Positions 12,401 through 24,674 of a stretch of 64,000 nt of DNA are shown here, one piece after another (position 1 is the stretch's first letter; each line of letters starts with the position of its first letter). Origin of the DNA: Patiria pectinifera (Eukaryota; Echinodermata; Asteroidea; Valvatida; Asterinidae); assembly GCA_029964075.1 (NCBI GenBank), contig CM057133.1:14718699-14782698 (forward strand). The letters are read 5' to 3'. The notes under the pieces are model-generated. The model was not told the origin of the DNA, searched no databases, and worked only from the letters and a program-made list of their open reading frames with translations. The translations under genes and the position numbers were made by a program.

Positions 12401-15400
12401 GCAAGTCCATCACAAGTCCTCCAGTCCCAATTCAAGCTACTATTCCAATAAGGTTTGACAAAGGCATCCCTTTGTTATTGTTCATCCGCTGTCATTTGTG
12501 ACTGGACTTGTGGTATCTGTATCTGTATATATCTGTTAGCTTCTGTACAAACGCCTGGTGTGGCATTCGCGTACAGCCTCACATGATGTATGTATGAGGA
12601 TAACTGCCAGAAACACCGGGGCGAACCCCTTCTCTTAGCGATAAGTGTTTGCTGGGTTCTTTTACATGCATTATACAACACACAGGACCTACAGCTTTGC
12701 GTCCCATCTGAAGGATGAAGCAATAATGGTTAAGTGCCTTGCTCAAGGGCACAAGTGTCCGGGCCCGGGCTTGAACCCACGCCACTGTTGCGTCTGAAAC
12801 ACCAGAGCATGAGTCCAGTGTTCTTAACCGCTAGGCCATCTCTGGTTGACTGGACTTGTGATGAACTCGACTACAACAGTGTTCCAAACTGTACTCACTA
12901 CCTGTCTACCATGCCAAGCCCCAATTCTGTTTTTGTTTGTTTGTTTTTTTTTTAGCATTCTGCGTCTCCCCGCTATCGGATCCGGCGACAGGTGGGAGGT
13001 ACCAATCGTTGGAGGTTGCCTGAGTCTCTAGGAGGGGATCTCTTAGGCACAGCTCAGGCTATCAAATCCCTGAATGAACCCTACAACGACGGCATGGTGG
13101 CTGTTATGACTGGTGGGTCTGCATTGAACTAGTTATTTTTGGTTAATTTTTTTTACTCTTTACTTTATTTGCAATGGATTTTGTTATCGTTTATTTTATC
13201 TTTTTGAAATTTCTTCCCTTTTCGAGGTACGAAAATACTGCTGACCCTTCTGCACCCCGACTTTATGTCTAAAATTCATGGCAGATATGCATATTGCAAA
13301 ATATTTTTGCCGGACTGGAGGGGCCAGTGTTTTGTCTTTTGACTGACTGAGTCACTGACTAATAGACTGAGTGTATAATGTCTTGAAATGAGAAATTTAA
13401 TTTCTGTTCAACTGGGCAAGCTGAGTCTTGTTTATATACTAACTGTTACGGAGCAGAACATACGTTGTTTCATACAAAAGCTGATACAATGCTTTGTATG
13501 GTTGTAAATCGGGTGGGAGAGGAGAGAGATATATCGAGCATGCAGTTCTACATGTACGCATGCATACATGTACATTTTTGTATCATGCACAGCACCCCTA
13601 CTGTCACGTTGTGTCCAGCCCTCCCCCCCCCCCAACGGCCGGGCAACTTAAGGATTTCACGGCATGGTCATCCCCCATGCCTATCCCCCGCCACTCGCCG
13701 AACCAGGATTTATGCCACTAATGCTCCCACTATTACTGGGGGGATCCATGAGTGTTCAGTGATTCTGTGCCGTGAATGATTGGTAATTCTGCCATCTAAT
13801 ATTATCTTGTTTGTATTGTATCACAGCTGAGAACCCAGCAACCAGCGTTAACAGCGACCCAGAGAAGCCCTATCAGTTTCCACCCCGAGACAGCAGCGAC
13901 CGTCCGCACACCACCCTGGATGCAAGGACCAGCAACCGCTGGCTGAATCGGCCCAGATCATCGGATACTAAACCCCCTGGCACTGCACCATGTAGGCTAA
14001 GCAGGTAGGAATTGCTGGTCAATATAAAAATATTGACTAGCAGTGAGGGCACTAGTACATGTTATTTGCCCAGGAGGAGCTCAGATAGTAATTGCCGGTC
14101 AATATAAAAATATTGACTGGCAGTGAGGGCGCAGGCACATGTCTATTTGCCAGTGAGGAACTCGAGTAGGAATTGCCGGTCTATATACTAATATTGACTG
14201 GCAGTGAGGGCACTAAAACATGTCTATTTGACCAGGAAGGCCTGGAAATAACCTCAACAAGAGGACCAGATTTCTTCAGGTGAAAGGCCCACTCGTGCAT
14301 ATTGTCAAATCAGCTGACTTCCTCTTTTTTGTTTTACTTCACACACAAAAATTGCAAAACACTGAAGAGAGTCTTGTAAATCTTGGAATTTCCTTGGAAT
14401 TTTTTTTTGGGGGGGGCGGGGGTTTACTTTCCAGTTGTTTGCCTGATATTGCGTTGTGTTTATTCCGTGGTGAATCCATAAAAGAAACATGCAGTGCTGG
14501 GGGCAGTTTAAGACGGTACAGGGAGTAACAGGCAAGGCAATTTTGGGGCGGTACGGGGACAATGGGTCAAATGTAGACTTTTTTCTCTTTATGCAGTCCA
14601 TCACCAATCGAGAAGTTTCAGCCCTCTTCTGCCCGCTCACCCACACCTGTTGACATCTTCCACTATCACTCCGCGCCGATACACAGCGTACTGGGACCAG
14701 GTGAGGATGTTACCCGTAATGATCTCTTTCTTGCTGCGCTTCTGTCGTTCACAATCATGCTATTACCACTCAGCATCTTACTGTTTCACGTAAGAGTAAA
14801 CTTTGGTGTGAAGAGTTATCGAGACATGACATACTTGGAGGGTTTATAAAATGTTAGTTTCATGTGAGGTGTTAGGCCTGCATGCATACCTTTCAGGCAG
14901 TCGGATGACTTCTCTCGTACCCCCTGCCCTGCAAACAGGACGCTGGGATACTCTGATGAATTCACACTTTGATTGGTTGGATTTTGCGTGACCAGTGACC
15001 TGCACGTCATCACGGTCATGACTCGGCAAGGTTTCAAACGGCTGATAAGGCTGATTCATTACTCTTTTATTCCAGTTTAGAGATGTTTTTTTTGGTTGAA
15101 AAGCGTAATAATGTAGGAAATTCTGTAAAACCTATCTGTGTTGTAAATTTACAATTCCCGTCACTCGCTCAGGCTCCGTTTTGAATCACGCACGGTCGGA
15201 TTGCATTATGCGACGCTCAAAATTGTGTCCACATGGTCTGCAATGTAACAGAAATCACATCCGGTATGGAATGTGTGCATTTCTATAGGAAGTTTTCAGA
15301 TAGCATTTACGCACATTGTCTAACTGCGGTCTTGAACAGCTGCAGCCAGATGCTTTATACCTAGGTCATAGGCCACTTCCTTCACAAGATTCTGTGAAGC

Positions 15401-18400
15401 TCAGCCGCATATCCCAGCGCCCTGTTTGCAGGGCGGGGGGTACGAGCGAATCGGATCACTTCTGATGGTCCATATTGTGTCGTGATTCCAGACATCCTCC
15501 TCCAGTGTCTGGACACCAACTGGGAGCTGCATCGCCCCTACATCCAGAAGTCTGCCACCCTGACCCACCTCCTATCCAAGGCGGAGAGCACCCCCCACAC
15601 GGAGCTGTACTACCGGGACCCCATGTCGGCTACCTTGGACCAGTACATCAGCAAGAGCAACCACTACAGCACGGAGTACCAGGACATCAGCCACAGCCTG
15701 AGCCTGACGGACAGCCCGCGCAGCAGTAGTCTGGAGGATGGGGAGAAGAAGGGGATCGGCCACCCGGCCCACGTGGTCCGGGCTCGGACCAACACCATGA
15801 CCAAGCTGAAATTGAAAGTCCGAGACCCGATGGTTACCAGAGATGGTAAGGCGATATGTTACCGATGTGACTAGATCTCTTGTCTGGAACTATATTGTCT
15901 AGGTCTTTGACATATGGGCCATTCCAGCGTTATGTAATGTCAACGACAGAGCTTTTAAGAGCTCAGTGATTAAAAACCTGAAAAGTGTATTTTTTTTTCA
16001 ATCTTATACATCCATCATCTAGTATTGGTCAAGGAGATTACAGACTAGAAATTTTGGATCGTTTCTTTAAGTCTTCTCTCAGTCAGAGACATGAAACTTC
16101 TGGATATTGCCCAATTGCAACTACAAGAAACATGCTGACAATAGGCCTAGCCATAGCTCTGGACAATCATTTTTGGTATGGCCAACATTCCTTCGCACCC
16201 TCCCCCCCTCCCCCCCAAAAAAAAAAACCCAAAAAAATCAAAAAAAAAATTTCTATATAAAAGTTTTAGTCCAGTAATTATTAATTCTAAACATGGTCAT
16301 ATATTGTCACAAACAAACTTTCACCTCTTCACAGGCAAATCAATATGTATCTTCTGTCTTCATACCAAGTAATGAAATGGATATTTTATGAAAACCTTAA
16401 TTGTTTAGTGGCTAATATTTTTGTACTGTCATAGCGTTTGCTGTTGCCCTCGGCAACCTCTACCATGAAGACATCGACGTGGAGAAGTGTGACGTCGTTG
16501 GGGTGTTGGCATCTGCTCATACCCTCGGCTTTCAGGATTTGGAAAGAAGGTAGACACTCCCGATTTGACTCTTGATGATTTTTTTATTGAATGTTTAGCA
16601 AGTGAAGCTGTCTTTCCACACCAAAGTCTTTCTTATGGGACTTAACAGGGTTCCCAGCCGCTGTGGAAATCATGAAAAACCTTGAAAATGAGTTTCCATT
16701 TTTCCAGTCGGGGAAAACTCAGGGAAATTTGGGAAAAACATTAAAAAAAAAACAGGGAAAACTCAGGGAATTTGACAGTGACCCAGAAGGGAAAGGTTTT
16801 CACTAATTTGTGAACTATCTTGTGACATGTCCAAGTTGTGTCCATTGACTGACTGGAAGGATGGCTATTAGGGGAGAAGGCAGGCCCTCGCTTGTCAACA
16901 TGTTGCCTTTGCTATTATCAGTATCTGAGTTGCTTTGCTGCAACCACCTCTTGACTTCCCAACAACCTTGTTAATATGATAATATTTTTTTTTGGAATTT
17001 TGGAGATTTCTCAGGGAAATTATCAGGGAAAACTCAGGGAATTATTCTTGATCTTCTTAAGTTCGTGAAATCTTAAATTGATTTCTTCATTTTCTCAGAT
17101 GTGCAGACATCATGCTGAGGAATCTGAGTGCAATGACCGTCTGCAAATATCACCAAGCTGGACTGAAGGTATTTAAAAATAAAAAAGGGACTTCAATTAG
17201 GGTTGTTTATTCGATTGATGATTAGATAAATACTTATCACTGAAACGCAATTGACATTTGTAACTTGAGTACATCTTTTTTGAGAGCCTTTTGGAAGTTC
17301 TGCGAGATCAAAGTGTATTTAAGTGAAATGTCTTTAAGTTTGTAAATAAGGGTGCTATCATGATACTAATATAATAAAATAATTATTCTATCACAGTAAG
17401 TTTTGTAATCACATTATTGTGTTACTATGTATTAACAGTCTCATGTATACAAACAAATGTAACATTTTCTGTACTTTTTCTTGACAGTACAAGGTCGGGC
17501 AGGTTGTTAATGCTTGTGAGAGATGGCTGGAACTCAACCTGATTCCTCACGTAAGTTGATAAAGTGTGGAATCTATCAAAGCCTTTTCACACTGCACATG
17601 TGAACATCATTGATATATCCGTGTTGAATCCCCACTAGCACAATTCTAATTCTGCTAACTGTCGTAAATTGGCCCCTAGAGTAACACCAACAATGACAAA
17701 AAAAAATCAAAAGCTATATGCTAAAAGTGCAAAAGGTGTATGTGTGCCCCAGCCAGCACCGCGTTATGTGAAAGTTTTCCATTAGGGTAATTAGGACTGA
17801 GTTGTGGGGACGTTCTGCTGTCCCCACAACGTCTTTGGTCCCCTATAATAACTATCACTTACCAGATGTGTAGTCCCCACAATTATGGAACAAGTATGTG
17901 TGAGTGTGCATGTGTGTTCACGAGTTGATCATGAGTTTGATTGCCTGCAAAGTGGGCGAAGCGGGCCCTCGAAGCAGGCGACTCGCCTGCAGGCGGCAAA
18001 ACTGCCCCCCTCCCCCCTGCACAGTGGGCGAGGCAAAACCTTGTGGTTCAATTAACCTTAATCTTTTTTTTAGCCAAGTTGAAGCTGCCGTAGGTGCATC
18101 ATGGTTTCACTTAAGTAACACTAGGTCAAAAGGGGATAGTGTGAACAGGCTTCCAAAGTATGAAGTTCCAAATATATTTATTCCACAGATTGATTAATCA
18201 CTTCGACAAACTTCCTTCTTTTTGGTGGTGATTCGTACAATAAAGTTAACTCAAACACGGTCATTTTACAGCTCTCTGTACAAATTCATTTGAGGGACCT
18301 ACCTCTGGAGTTACTGCAGAAGATCATCAAGTCAAGCAGGTACGAAGTAGGCTCAATACAACCAGGATAAAAATCAGTCGGGTGTGCCACAGACAATGTT

Positions 18401-21400
18401 GCCAAGCACCCAAGTAGAATTTGTGCCCAAACTGTAAAATATTGGATACATAACTATATTTTGTAACTTTTTTAGAAATTTTGACGCAAACTTATTTCGG
18501 GATGGATACTTAATTATTTTGCTCTAATTTTGAAACTCGAATAAAATTGTATATGGTATGCTGCCTCTTATAGTAGGCTTTGTCTTTTTCTGTCTTGAGT
18601 TTGGTCAATCAATGTTGCCAATATCTTGAATTGTAAAGGCATGGTACAATACAAATCTTCAAAGTTTCACTCATTAAGAATGAAACATTTGGTCTGCATC
18701 ATCTAGGTTCTTCACATTCAATGAGTACTACCTGTACAAGCTGCTGTGCTACTGGATCTTCTTGCAGCAGAACCACCACCTCCAACTGATGCCGTCACAC
18801 AGCACCATAGTCACGTTCTTCAACAGGTAAGGGCTAACCAGGGCCCAATTTCATGGCGCTGCTAATCACACGATTTTCTGCCAACAGAGCCTCTGTGCAT
18901 TTCATAGAGACTGTTAAGCAGTAAGTACGCTTAACTCCAGAGGAAAAAAAGTTGCTTAACCACTTGCCGCCAGGATTGTTTTTGGCCTGAAAAACACCAT
19001 TTAAAAAAAAGACAAAATATATCAACCAAATTTTAAAATGAAGTCAAACACCACAAATACTGACTCTTGAGAGTCATTTGTACAATATTTGTACAATACT
19101 TCTCACTGTAACATTGTATTTTGCAACACTCTGAGGCGCTGCCACAGAGCGATATTTGCTACGACAGGCCGTGTAAAACGACCAAGTTCAAAACCTGGTG
19201 TGTACAGAACTAATAGTCTTTGTCCACCGCCGAAGACTCGGGGAAAGTTTGATGATTTAACCCGTCACCTGGCCTTGCGCATAAACATTTCCAGATCGTG
19301 TTTACACGTCTTCCGGCGTTAACTGGTTAAATCAGTGATGTAAGAATAGAAATCTCCATGCTTTGGGTAAACACACTAGACAAATATCACTTATCAAAGT
19401 CCGATTAGTACCTAAATTTAAATCTGAAAATTAAGATTGTAAAAATATAAAATTTGAATTGTAGCAACATGTAGACTTACGTCAATAACATTGGGTACAT
19501 GTCTTTTTATCTCCCAAAATGGTGCCGTTACATCAGCGTCATTCATTCAAGCAAAAGAAGAATTTCTTCTAGTCCTAAATACACATCCGACGTATATCCA
19601 GTTTCCGTGAATTCTAACAAAATTTACAGATGATCAACATTTTGGTTTCTTTTTCAGCCTCAGCAAAACCACTTCCTTCGTGGAGCGCGAGCAAGGCCAG
19701 CAGTACGCCAGCCTCTTCCGCTCCATCCGGCTGGCCGGTGTGACGGACACGCGCCACCTGGACGACATGCTGCGCATGAACGTGATCCCGCAGCAGTGGA
19801 TCCTGAAGACGCTGAGTCTGCACTACCACGCGCTGCAGGGCGGCGGCGACATGTCGCTGATGCTGAACTTTGGCAACGACGCCATCAGGACCGGCTTCAT
19901 CATCCAACAGGTGACAATAAACAGGATAGACCTTTATCATATGCTGCCACCATTTCAGTCATGCTCCTTGTATCCACTAACAAGGTACTGAATGATAATT
20001 TTTTTGGTGCAAAAAGGAACCAAACTATTTTTTTCTTCCATCCTCGCTTTGGTTACCTTGATTTGAATGGGGAAAATCAAGATGGCCGCAACATGATAAT
20101 GGTCTATTAATCAAAATGAGCCATCTATCGCAGAGCTGCTCAACTAAAAATGTTACTTAGCCAATTGATACAGTAAGCAGAAATGAGCTGGGTACCAGTC
20201 ACAAGCAATATACCCTGCGTGACATTTTGACTGGTAGCCTGTTCTTGTTTGCTGCTCTTACCAAATTTCTGTGGTTAGCATTTTTGTAAAATTCCCCTGG
20301 TGTTTGCCTTTCGAGGACATGTTTCAAGTTCATGATCAACATCGGTATTCACAATTGAGTACTTTTTTATTTGTTAAGTATGGTACTATACAAACTATGC
20401 ATTTGGAATCTTGTATTGTGGCCATAGTATTCACAGGAAAAAAATAAAACGTTAAAATAAAACGATGATATTTGCCAAAAGGGAGCTGTAACATAAATTT
20501 TGATGTGAATAGCTTCAAATTTGAGATGTCTACGAAAAGTAGAATTGTGACTTGCACTTTTGCATTCATTTTGTTTTACTGAATTGAATTTCCCCCCAAG
20601 ATGACTGCTGAATGTAACGGGGCCAGTCCTGTAAAAATGAGTCATTTTTGTTGTGGATCATATTGCAGGAGCCAAGATACCACAGTGAGGTTGTATCCAT
20701 CCATGGTTTTCACTTTGAGCTCAAGGCCCATCGGCAGGGCAAACACTCCACATACCAGTTCTACATGCAGGTAATGACAGGCTGTGGAAGCCATGCATGA
20801 AAAGTAATGGAGCATTTTAGTGCTTGCCTTAGCTTCAGTGGGAGGGACACTTCGCGTTGGCATACTGAATCACTATTACGACTATTACCCTCATGGTATA
20901 ATTATATAATATTGGATGACTTTGAGGAAGATACAAGAATATATTGCACGAGCTATAACAAGATACGTGCAATATTGTTATAGCTCGTGCAATATATTCT
21001 TGTATCCCTTAAAAAGAACAGCCATCTAATATTATTTATATCACGCTGACTTGATTCGCAAGAAATTAATTTCAGGACATTTCTCAAATTTCGTGGAATA
21101 TTCTTCGCTTACTGAATACTGAAGCTAATTTTGAGCTGCTTAAAGCCAGAGTCCATCATTTGCAGCTATCCCAAAAGTAACTGGCGTAATTATTGTTCAA
21201 AAACATACTTGGTTGAAAGACAGTAAGGGGACTAAACTCCCTGTGAAATTATTCTTTCTGGCAAGCTGTCATTTTGAATTAATCAACGAAAGAAGGCCTT
21301 TCCAACGGTGCGTCCTAAGAAGCACCGTTGGAAATTTCCGTTAGTAGTTCATTTTTTATTCGGTGAAGCGCGCACAAGCGTTGACACGACGCACACACGC

Positions 21401-22278
21401 GCGCAGTTGCTATAATTCGTCGGATCGGTGCGCGACATCCCGTAGCTGCAATCTGCTCAAAGAGAACATGTCTTGGACGCTGAATTCAGGTCCAATTTAA
21501 AACATGATTCAGCAACTTTTGATTTAAAATCAAGATCCTAGAATGTTGTTTTTCTCGAAATATACAGCTGAAGCTGAGCTGAAACTTCATCAGATTAGTT
21601 GTTAGCCCCCTTCTTTAGATTTTGAGCACTTTTGTTGCTTCAAACGAACAAAATGCACAAATTACAAATGATGGACTATATCTTTAAAGCTGCCCTTGTA
21701 GTTGCTGAAACAGTGTGCGTATACCCTGTTGCGCGCTGCGTCCGCGTGTGATGGTACTGTGCGCTGCTCCAGCGAAATTTGTTTAAATGCTCTGATGGGG
21801 ACAATATCAAAATTAATATTGTCCTTATCCCGGTTCTTTTACTGATGAATTATTGCAGTCATCCAGGTACTTTTTATGACAGCATGCAATATGCTGATTT
21901 GTTTTTACCACCGGAGCCTGATATAGATAATAATTACTGTTATACCACCATTACCCTTGTGCTATAATTATTGTCATACCACTCTTACCCGTGGGGTATT
22001 ACTTTTGTTCCCATCCGCAGCGTCTGAAGCCTCGCGACCCCACCCTCTCCTTCCGCATCTGCGAGCGTCAGACCTTCTCCCTGCGCCAGGATCGAGAGGT
22101 CCTGTACAGCATCCGCATCCAGTGTCGCCTAGAGGGCCAGGACTACATCTACAACACGGGCATCCTGAGCAAGAAGTTTGGCCTGGGCTCCAAGACCAGC
22201 CGCAGCGAGGTCCTGTCCCTGGACGGGCTCTGCCTCCCCATCTACGTCACCTTCAGCATCCTCTTTCCCCCATCCTAA
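9483..22278 (+). CDS. BTB-BACK domain protein, BTBD16/GMCL1-like
   Basis: Fourteen exons: 9483-9622, 11680-11746, 12956-13112, 13827-14004, 14597-14700, 15492-15845, 16435-16549, 17099-17168, 17488-17550, 18272-18339, 18707-18826, 19658-19910, 20669-20770, 22021-22278. All introns are GT-AG, phases close, and the product is 682 aa. Residues 1-215 are Ser/Pro-rich and probably disordered. A BTB fold runs from about 216 (WELHRPYIQKSATL) to 390, split by a Ser-rich insert and resuming at ALGNLYHEDI. A BACK-like region follows (LPLELLQKIIKSSRFF, YKLLCYWIFLQ), then SFVEREQG and HYHALQGGGDM, and a conserved C-terminal domain ending FSILFPPS. Order and motifs resemble BTBD16 and its relative GMCL1, and BTBD16 fits better; GMCL1 is a CUL3 adaptor linked to germ cells and the nuclear envelope. 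Function here is inferred. First ATG used; a Met at 20 is an alternative. Confidence 0.85.
11261..11620. repeat. Duplicated ACAATACATTACAAAT block and TGACTC-rich tract
   Basis: Within intron 1 of the BTB-BACK gene, a block starting ACAATACATTACAAAT occurs at about 11261 and again near 11360, each followed by CAATGAAATAAAATAAA. From about 11425 to 11620 the sequence is crowded with GAGTCA, TGACTC and GAGTCGAGTC words, some matching AP-1-type sites by chance of composition. No gene seen. Confidence 0.55.
11902..12274. mobile_element. MITE family C, copy 1 (CTCCGGTTTCT termini)
   Basis: The left end reads TTAGGCC, an A-tract, then AGTCTCCGGTTTCT; the right end reads AGAAACCGGAGACT followed by a T-tract, making terminal inverted repeats. 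Inner sequence recurs in reverse orientation at 43051-43303, including ATATATGGGAGTCC and GACTGCAAATGGTGCCC. It lies in intron 2 of the BTB-BACK gene. Confidence 0.75.
12373..12875. mobile_element. MITE family CACAAGT, copy 1 (holds a nested SINE)
   Basis: The termini are GTAGTCGAGTCCATCACAAG on the left and CTTGTGATGAACTCGACTAC on the right. Multiple CACAAGT/ACTTGTG words lie just inside the ends. The element is interrupted by a SINE at 12513-12846; without the SINE it is about 170 bp. Related copies lie at 51343-51525, 53641-53835 and 58633-59027. Confidence 0.8.
12513..12846 (-). mobile_element. tRNA-derived SINE, type 2, with 14-bp target duplication
   Basis: On the minus strand it starts at GATGGCCTAGCGGTTAAGAA (A-box region), carries the B-box GGGTTCAAGCCC and TTGAGCAAGGCACTTAACC, and ends in an ATACAGATACAGATAC tail. 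It is flanked by perfect direct repeats TGACTGGACTTGTG at 12499-12512 and 12847-12860, the target-site duplication expected of LINE-driven retroposition. A diverged relative is at 52878-53310. Confidence 0.85.
14004..14250. repeat. Three tandem copies of an approximately 80-bp unit
   Basis: Starting at the donor of exon 4 of the BTB-BACK gene, units begin near 14005, 14086 and 14168. Each contains an inverted repeat around AATATAAAAATATT (CCGGTCAATA paired with TATTGACTGG) followed by CAGTGAGGGC and ACATGT. The first unit's start coincides with the splice donor GTAGGA. Confidence 0.8.
16640..17050. repeat. Transposon-like fragment with GGGAAAACTCAGGGAA repeats
   Basis: GGGAAAACTCAGGGAA occurs near 16710, 16754 and 17026 in the intron between exons 7 and 8 of the BTB-BACK gene, with related GGGAAAT words between. 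The pattern resembles dispersed elements of other marine animals, but I cannot define clean ends. Confidence 0.4.
17803..17832. repeat. Short perfect hairpin
   Basis: GTTGTGGGGAC is followed by an 8-base loop and GTCCCCACAAC, an 11-bp perfect stem within an intron of the BTB-BACK gene. No function is evident. Confidence 0.6.
18955..19329. mobile_element. Possible MITE with TTAACCA termini
   Basis: The left end TTAACCACTTGCCGCC is the approximate inverse of CCGGCGTTAACTGGTTAA at the right end, bounding about 375 bp in an intron of the BTB-BACK gene. Only one copy is seen in the window. Confidence 0.4.
20905..21045. mobile_element. Foldback element family A, copy 1
   Basis: GATACAAGAATATATTGCAC and its following bases to ACA are matched by a reverse complement ending TCTTGTATCC, giving a nearly perfect stem of about 31 bp over 20932-21006 with a short loop. 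Outer arms ATATTGGATG and CATCTAATATTA extend the symmetry. A second copy is at 40385-40515. Confidence 0.8.
21139..21691. mobile_element. MITE family F, copy 1 (TTAA-flanked)
   Basis: Ends read TTAAAGCCAGAGTCCATCAT and ATGATGGACTATATCTTTAA. A central hairpin pairs CCAACGGTGC with GCACCGTTGG near 21302-21331. A copy in opposite orientation lies at 37785-38328 and a diverged relative at 30597-30990. It sits in the last intron of the BTB-BACK gene. Confidence 0.85.
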
Positions 22279-24674
22279 GTCCTGGATGTTTTTTTTTTAA
22301 TTAAGGAAATGCAAGTTTTAAGTTTCTAGTTGATTGCAACTTTTGAAGCATCTAACAGGGGGTTCTGGAGCAGTAACATAATGCCACTGCGAGCTAGGCT
22401 TGGGCGACTTCAGGTTAGAATAAAAAAAAATCGATTCCATGTTTTTGAGGAATGGAGTCCCAGTAGTAGCCAATTAGAATGCCTGAGAATAGATTTCAAA
22501 CCCCTCTATTCAAAATTCACATTGTATAAAATTCATATAATTAGCACCCTGCATTTTGTGATTCGGTACTATCTTTCATTGTGATAAACGTGTGCATGTA
22601 CATGTAGGACGAGTATTTTCCAAATTGTTTTTTTTCCCTTTTTCTTGGAAAAGTTGGAGTGATTCAGATGGCATTGTGATTCCTGGATGGAATCGTAATT
22701 GATTAAAAAAAAAAATACTGGAGTCGCCCAAGCCTAGTTTGAGCCACTTGCTTGAATGAAAGACCTAAAGTACCTGTTGTCATTTATTCCCCTCATTTTC
22801 AAGAAAAATGTTAACTTGGGGTCCTTTTCTAGAACCGCATATAATTTTTGTCAAGACTTGACATTTCCCTTGCCCCCAGTGTGTGATTATTCTTGATTAT
22901 TCTGGGTAATCACTAATACTTTGCATATTTGCCAATGCATTGAAATTAAACATTTCCAAGGGCTGGTGAAACCACAAATATTTTTTTGCCATATTCTTTT
23001 GAAAGTGGCGTGTGCAGAAAGGTCCCTCTTGACATGGCCATAGGTTCATTTTTCACCCTTGCTAATGATGCAATTTCATTTTTTTGTAGGATCGGTTAAA
23101 ACACTGGTGATCATGTGTAGTATAAGATGTGTAATATAAGAATTATCAAATGTGTGTCTACTTTTTGTTATTTTTGGTCAAACCTTTGTATTAAAAAAAC
23201 CCAGTTTGTGTGAAAGTGCTAAGAATGACATACCCAATTGTTCTGAAAATGCAATATAAGAGAGTTTTTGACTCTCGTTGTGATCAATATTTAATACTTA
23301 GCTAGAAATAAACCAAAAAAGTCTCTCTGATACAAATACATTTTAAAAGGTATCGAATATTGAATCTGTTTGAAAAATTAATTTTATTGGAGTGGGTGTG
23401 CGTAACTTAATTTCCGTGGGAGATATATTTGTGTCATATTGAGACGCACTTCTTGCATATTTTCAGTGTGACAGTTGAATCTGCCTGTTTTTTGTGGGAT
23501 AATTGAAGTAAAAAAAATACCATTCAAAAGTTTATGGTAAATACTTGATTCGGTGTGATAAATGCATCAAGAAGTGCATTGGATGGACAGTAATTTGGCC
23601 AGTGATATTGTGTTTGGAGAAAAAAAATAAACATCATTTTTAGAACCTATTACTTTTCATCACTCCTTTGTTGTATAAGATCAATTTAGAAAGCAAATAA
23701 CCTTTTTAATTATAAATTTACTAAAATGTACAGTGTATTTGAAAAAAGTGAAGTTTTCACTGAAATACATAACCAACACGATGTATTGTGTATAAAACAA
23801 AGTTGTTGTTTTATGTTTGAATTTTGTGATTTTTATTTTATGATTTTAAGATATTTTGTTTTCGTATATGCTTCCTGTTTTGTTTCGGAATTACTCGGAT
23901 ACTAATACAATATATTTTTTAAAACATGCCTGAGTGTTCTAGCTGCCATATAGTACACTCAGTTAAATTTTGTGATTGTAAGAAAGGGTATGGTTTGATT
24001 TAAAAAAAAAAATAAGGAATTGCTGAAGATTTTCTACATTCCATTAATTGCTAAATTTTCCATTTTTTTTTCTTTTTCTTTTTTTCATCCGCATACCAGT
24101 ACAGCATTCAGTTTAACGTACAATATTTTGCAGCTGTAATACTAAGCTTAGCTGTCACAGAAGTGCTACATTTAATCACATCCAAAGATTGTTCGACTGG
24201 TAATATTTTTTTTGTAAATAAACAATTGAGTTAACGTAAAACGGGTTTGTATTAAAATTGTTTGTGAAGAAAAATTTGTTTGAAAGACAGTGCATTTTGT
24301 CAGTGATTGTTTGAGTTAGTAATGACTTTGCTGAGAGATATGAAGGAAAAGAGAAAAGGAATGAAATTTCACATTGTCGGCTTTTGAGCCCCGCGCGCTC
24401 TCGTGATTTTAGCCAGACGTTGTCGTCTGCTCTAACTTGATCATGAATATTCATATTTGTACCTTTTGCGCGAAGACAAAGCGAAACGAGATTGTGATTG
24501 GATGAAAGTTCCTTGGAGTGTTTGACGTCAGAAAACTTGCGCTTAGAGAGAATGTCAAAGGTCAACGAACAACAACAAAAAATAAATTTCTGGAGGACAA
24601 CGGTGAAAATTTGTTGAGTGGAAAGAAAGTGAGGTATTTCCACAGTTTCGACCCGTTCCCACCGGGTATAAACA
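22279..24674. other. 3' UTR of the BTB-BACK gene and intergenic DNA to the next gene
   Basis: No coding sequence recognised. Candidate AATAAA signals lie at 23307-23312 and 23626-23631, so the 3' UTR may be 1.0-1.35 kb. The last 300 bases before 24675 contain CG dinucleotides and are the probable promoter/5' UTR of the next gene; no TATA box is evident. Confidence 0.5.
23626..23631 (+). promoter_or_regulatory. Candidate polyadenylation signal AATAAA
   Basis: Canonical hexamer about 1.35 kb after the BTB-BACK stop codon; an earlier one at 23307-23312 is the alternative. Confidence 0.35.

Noticed and set aside
12734-12846. Functional tRNA gene
   Set aside because: A-box-like and B-box-like sequences are present, but the cloverleaf is not intact and the sequence is the head of a SINE with a target duplication.
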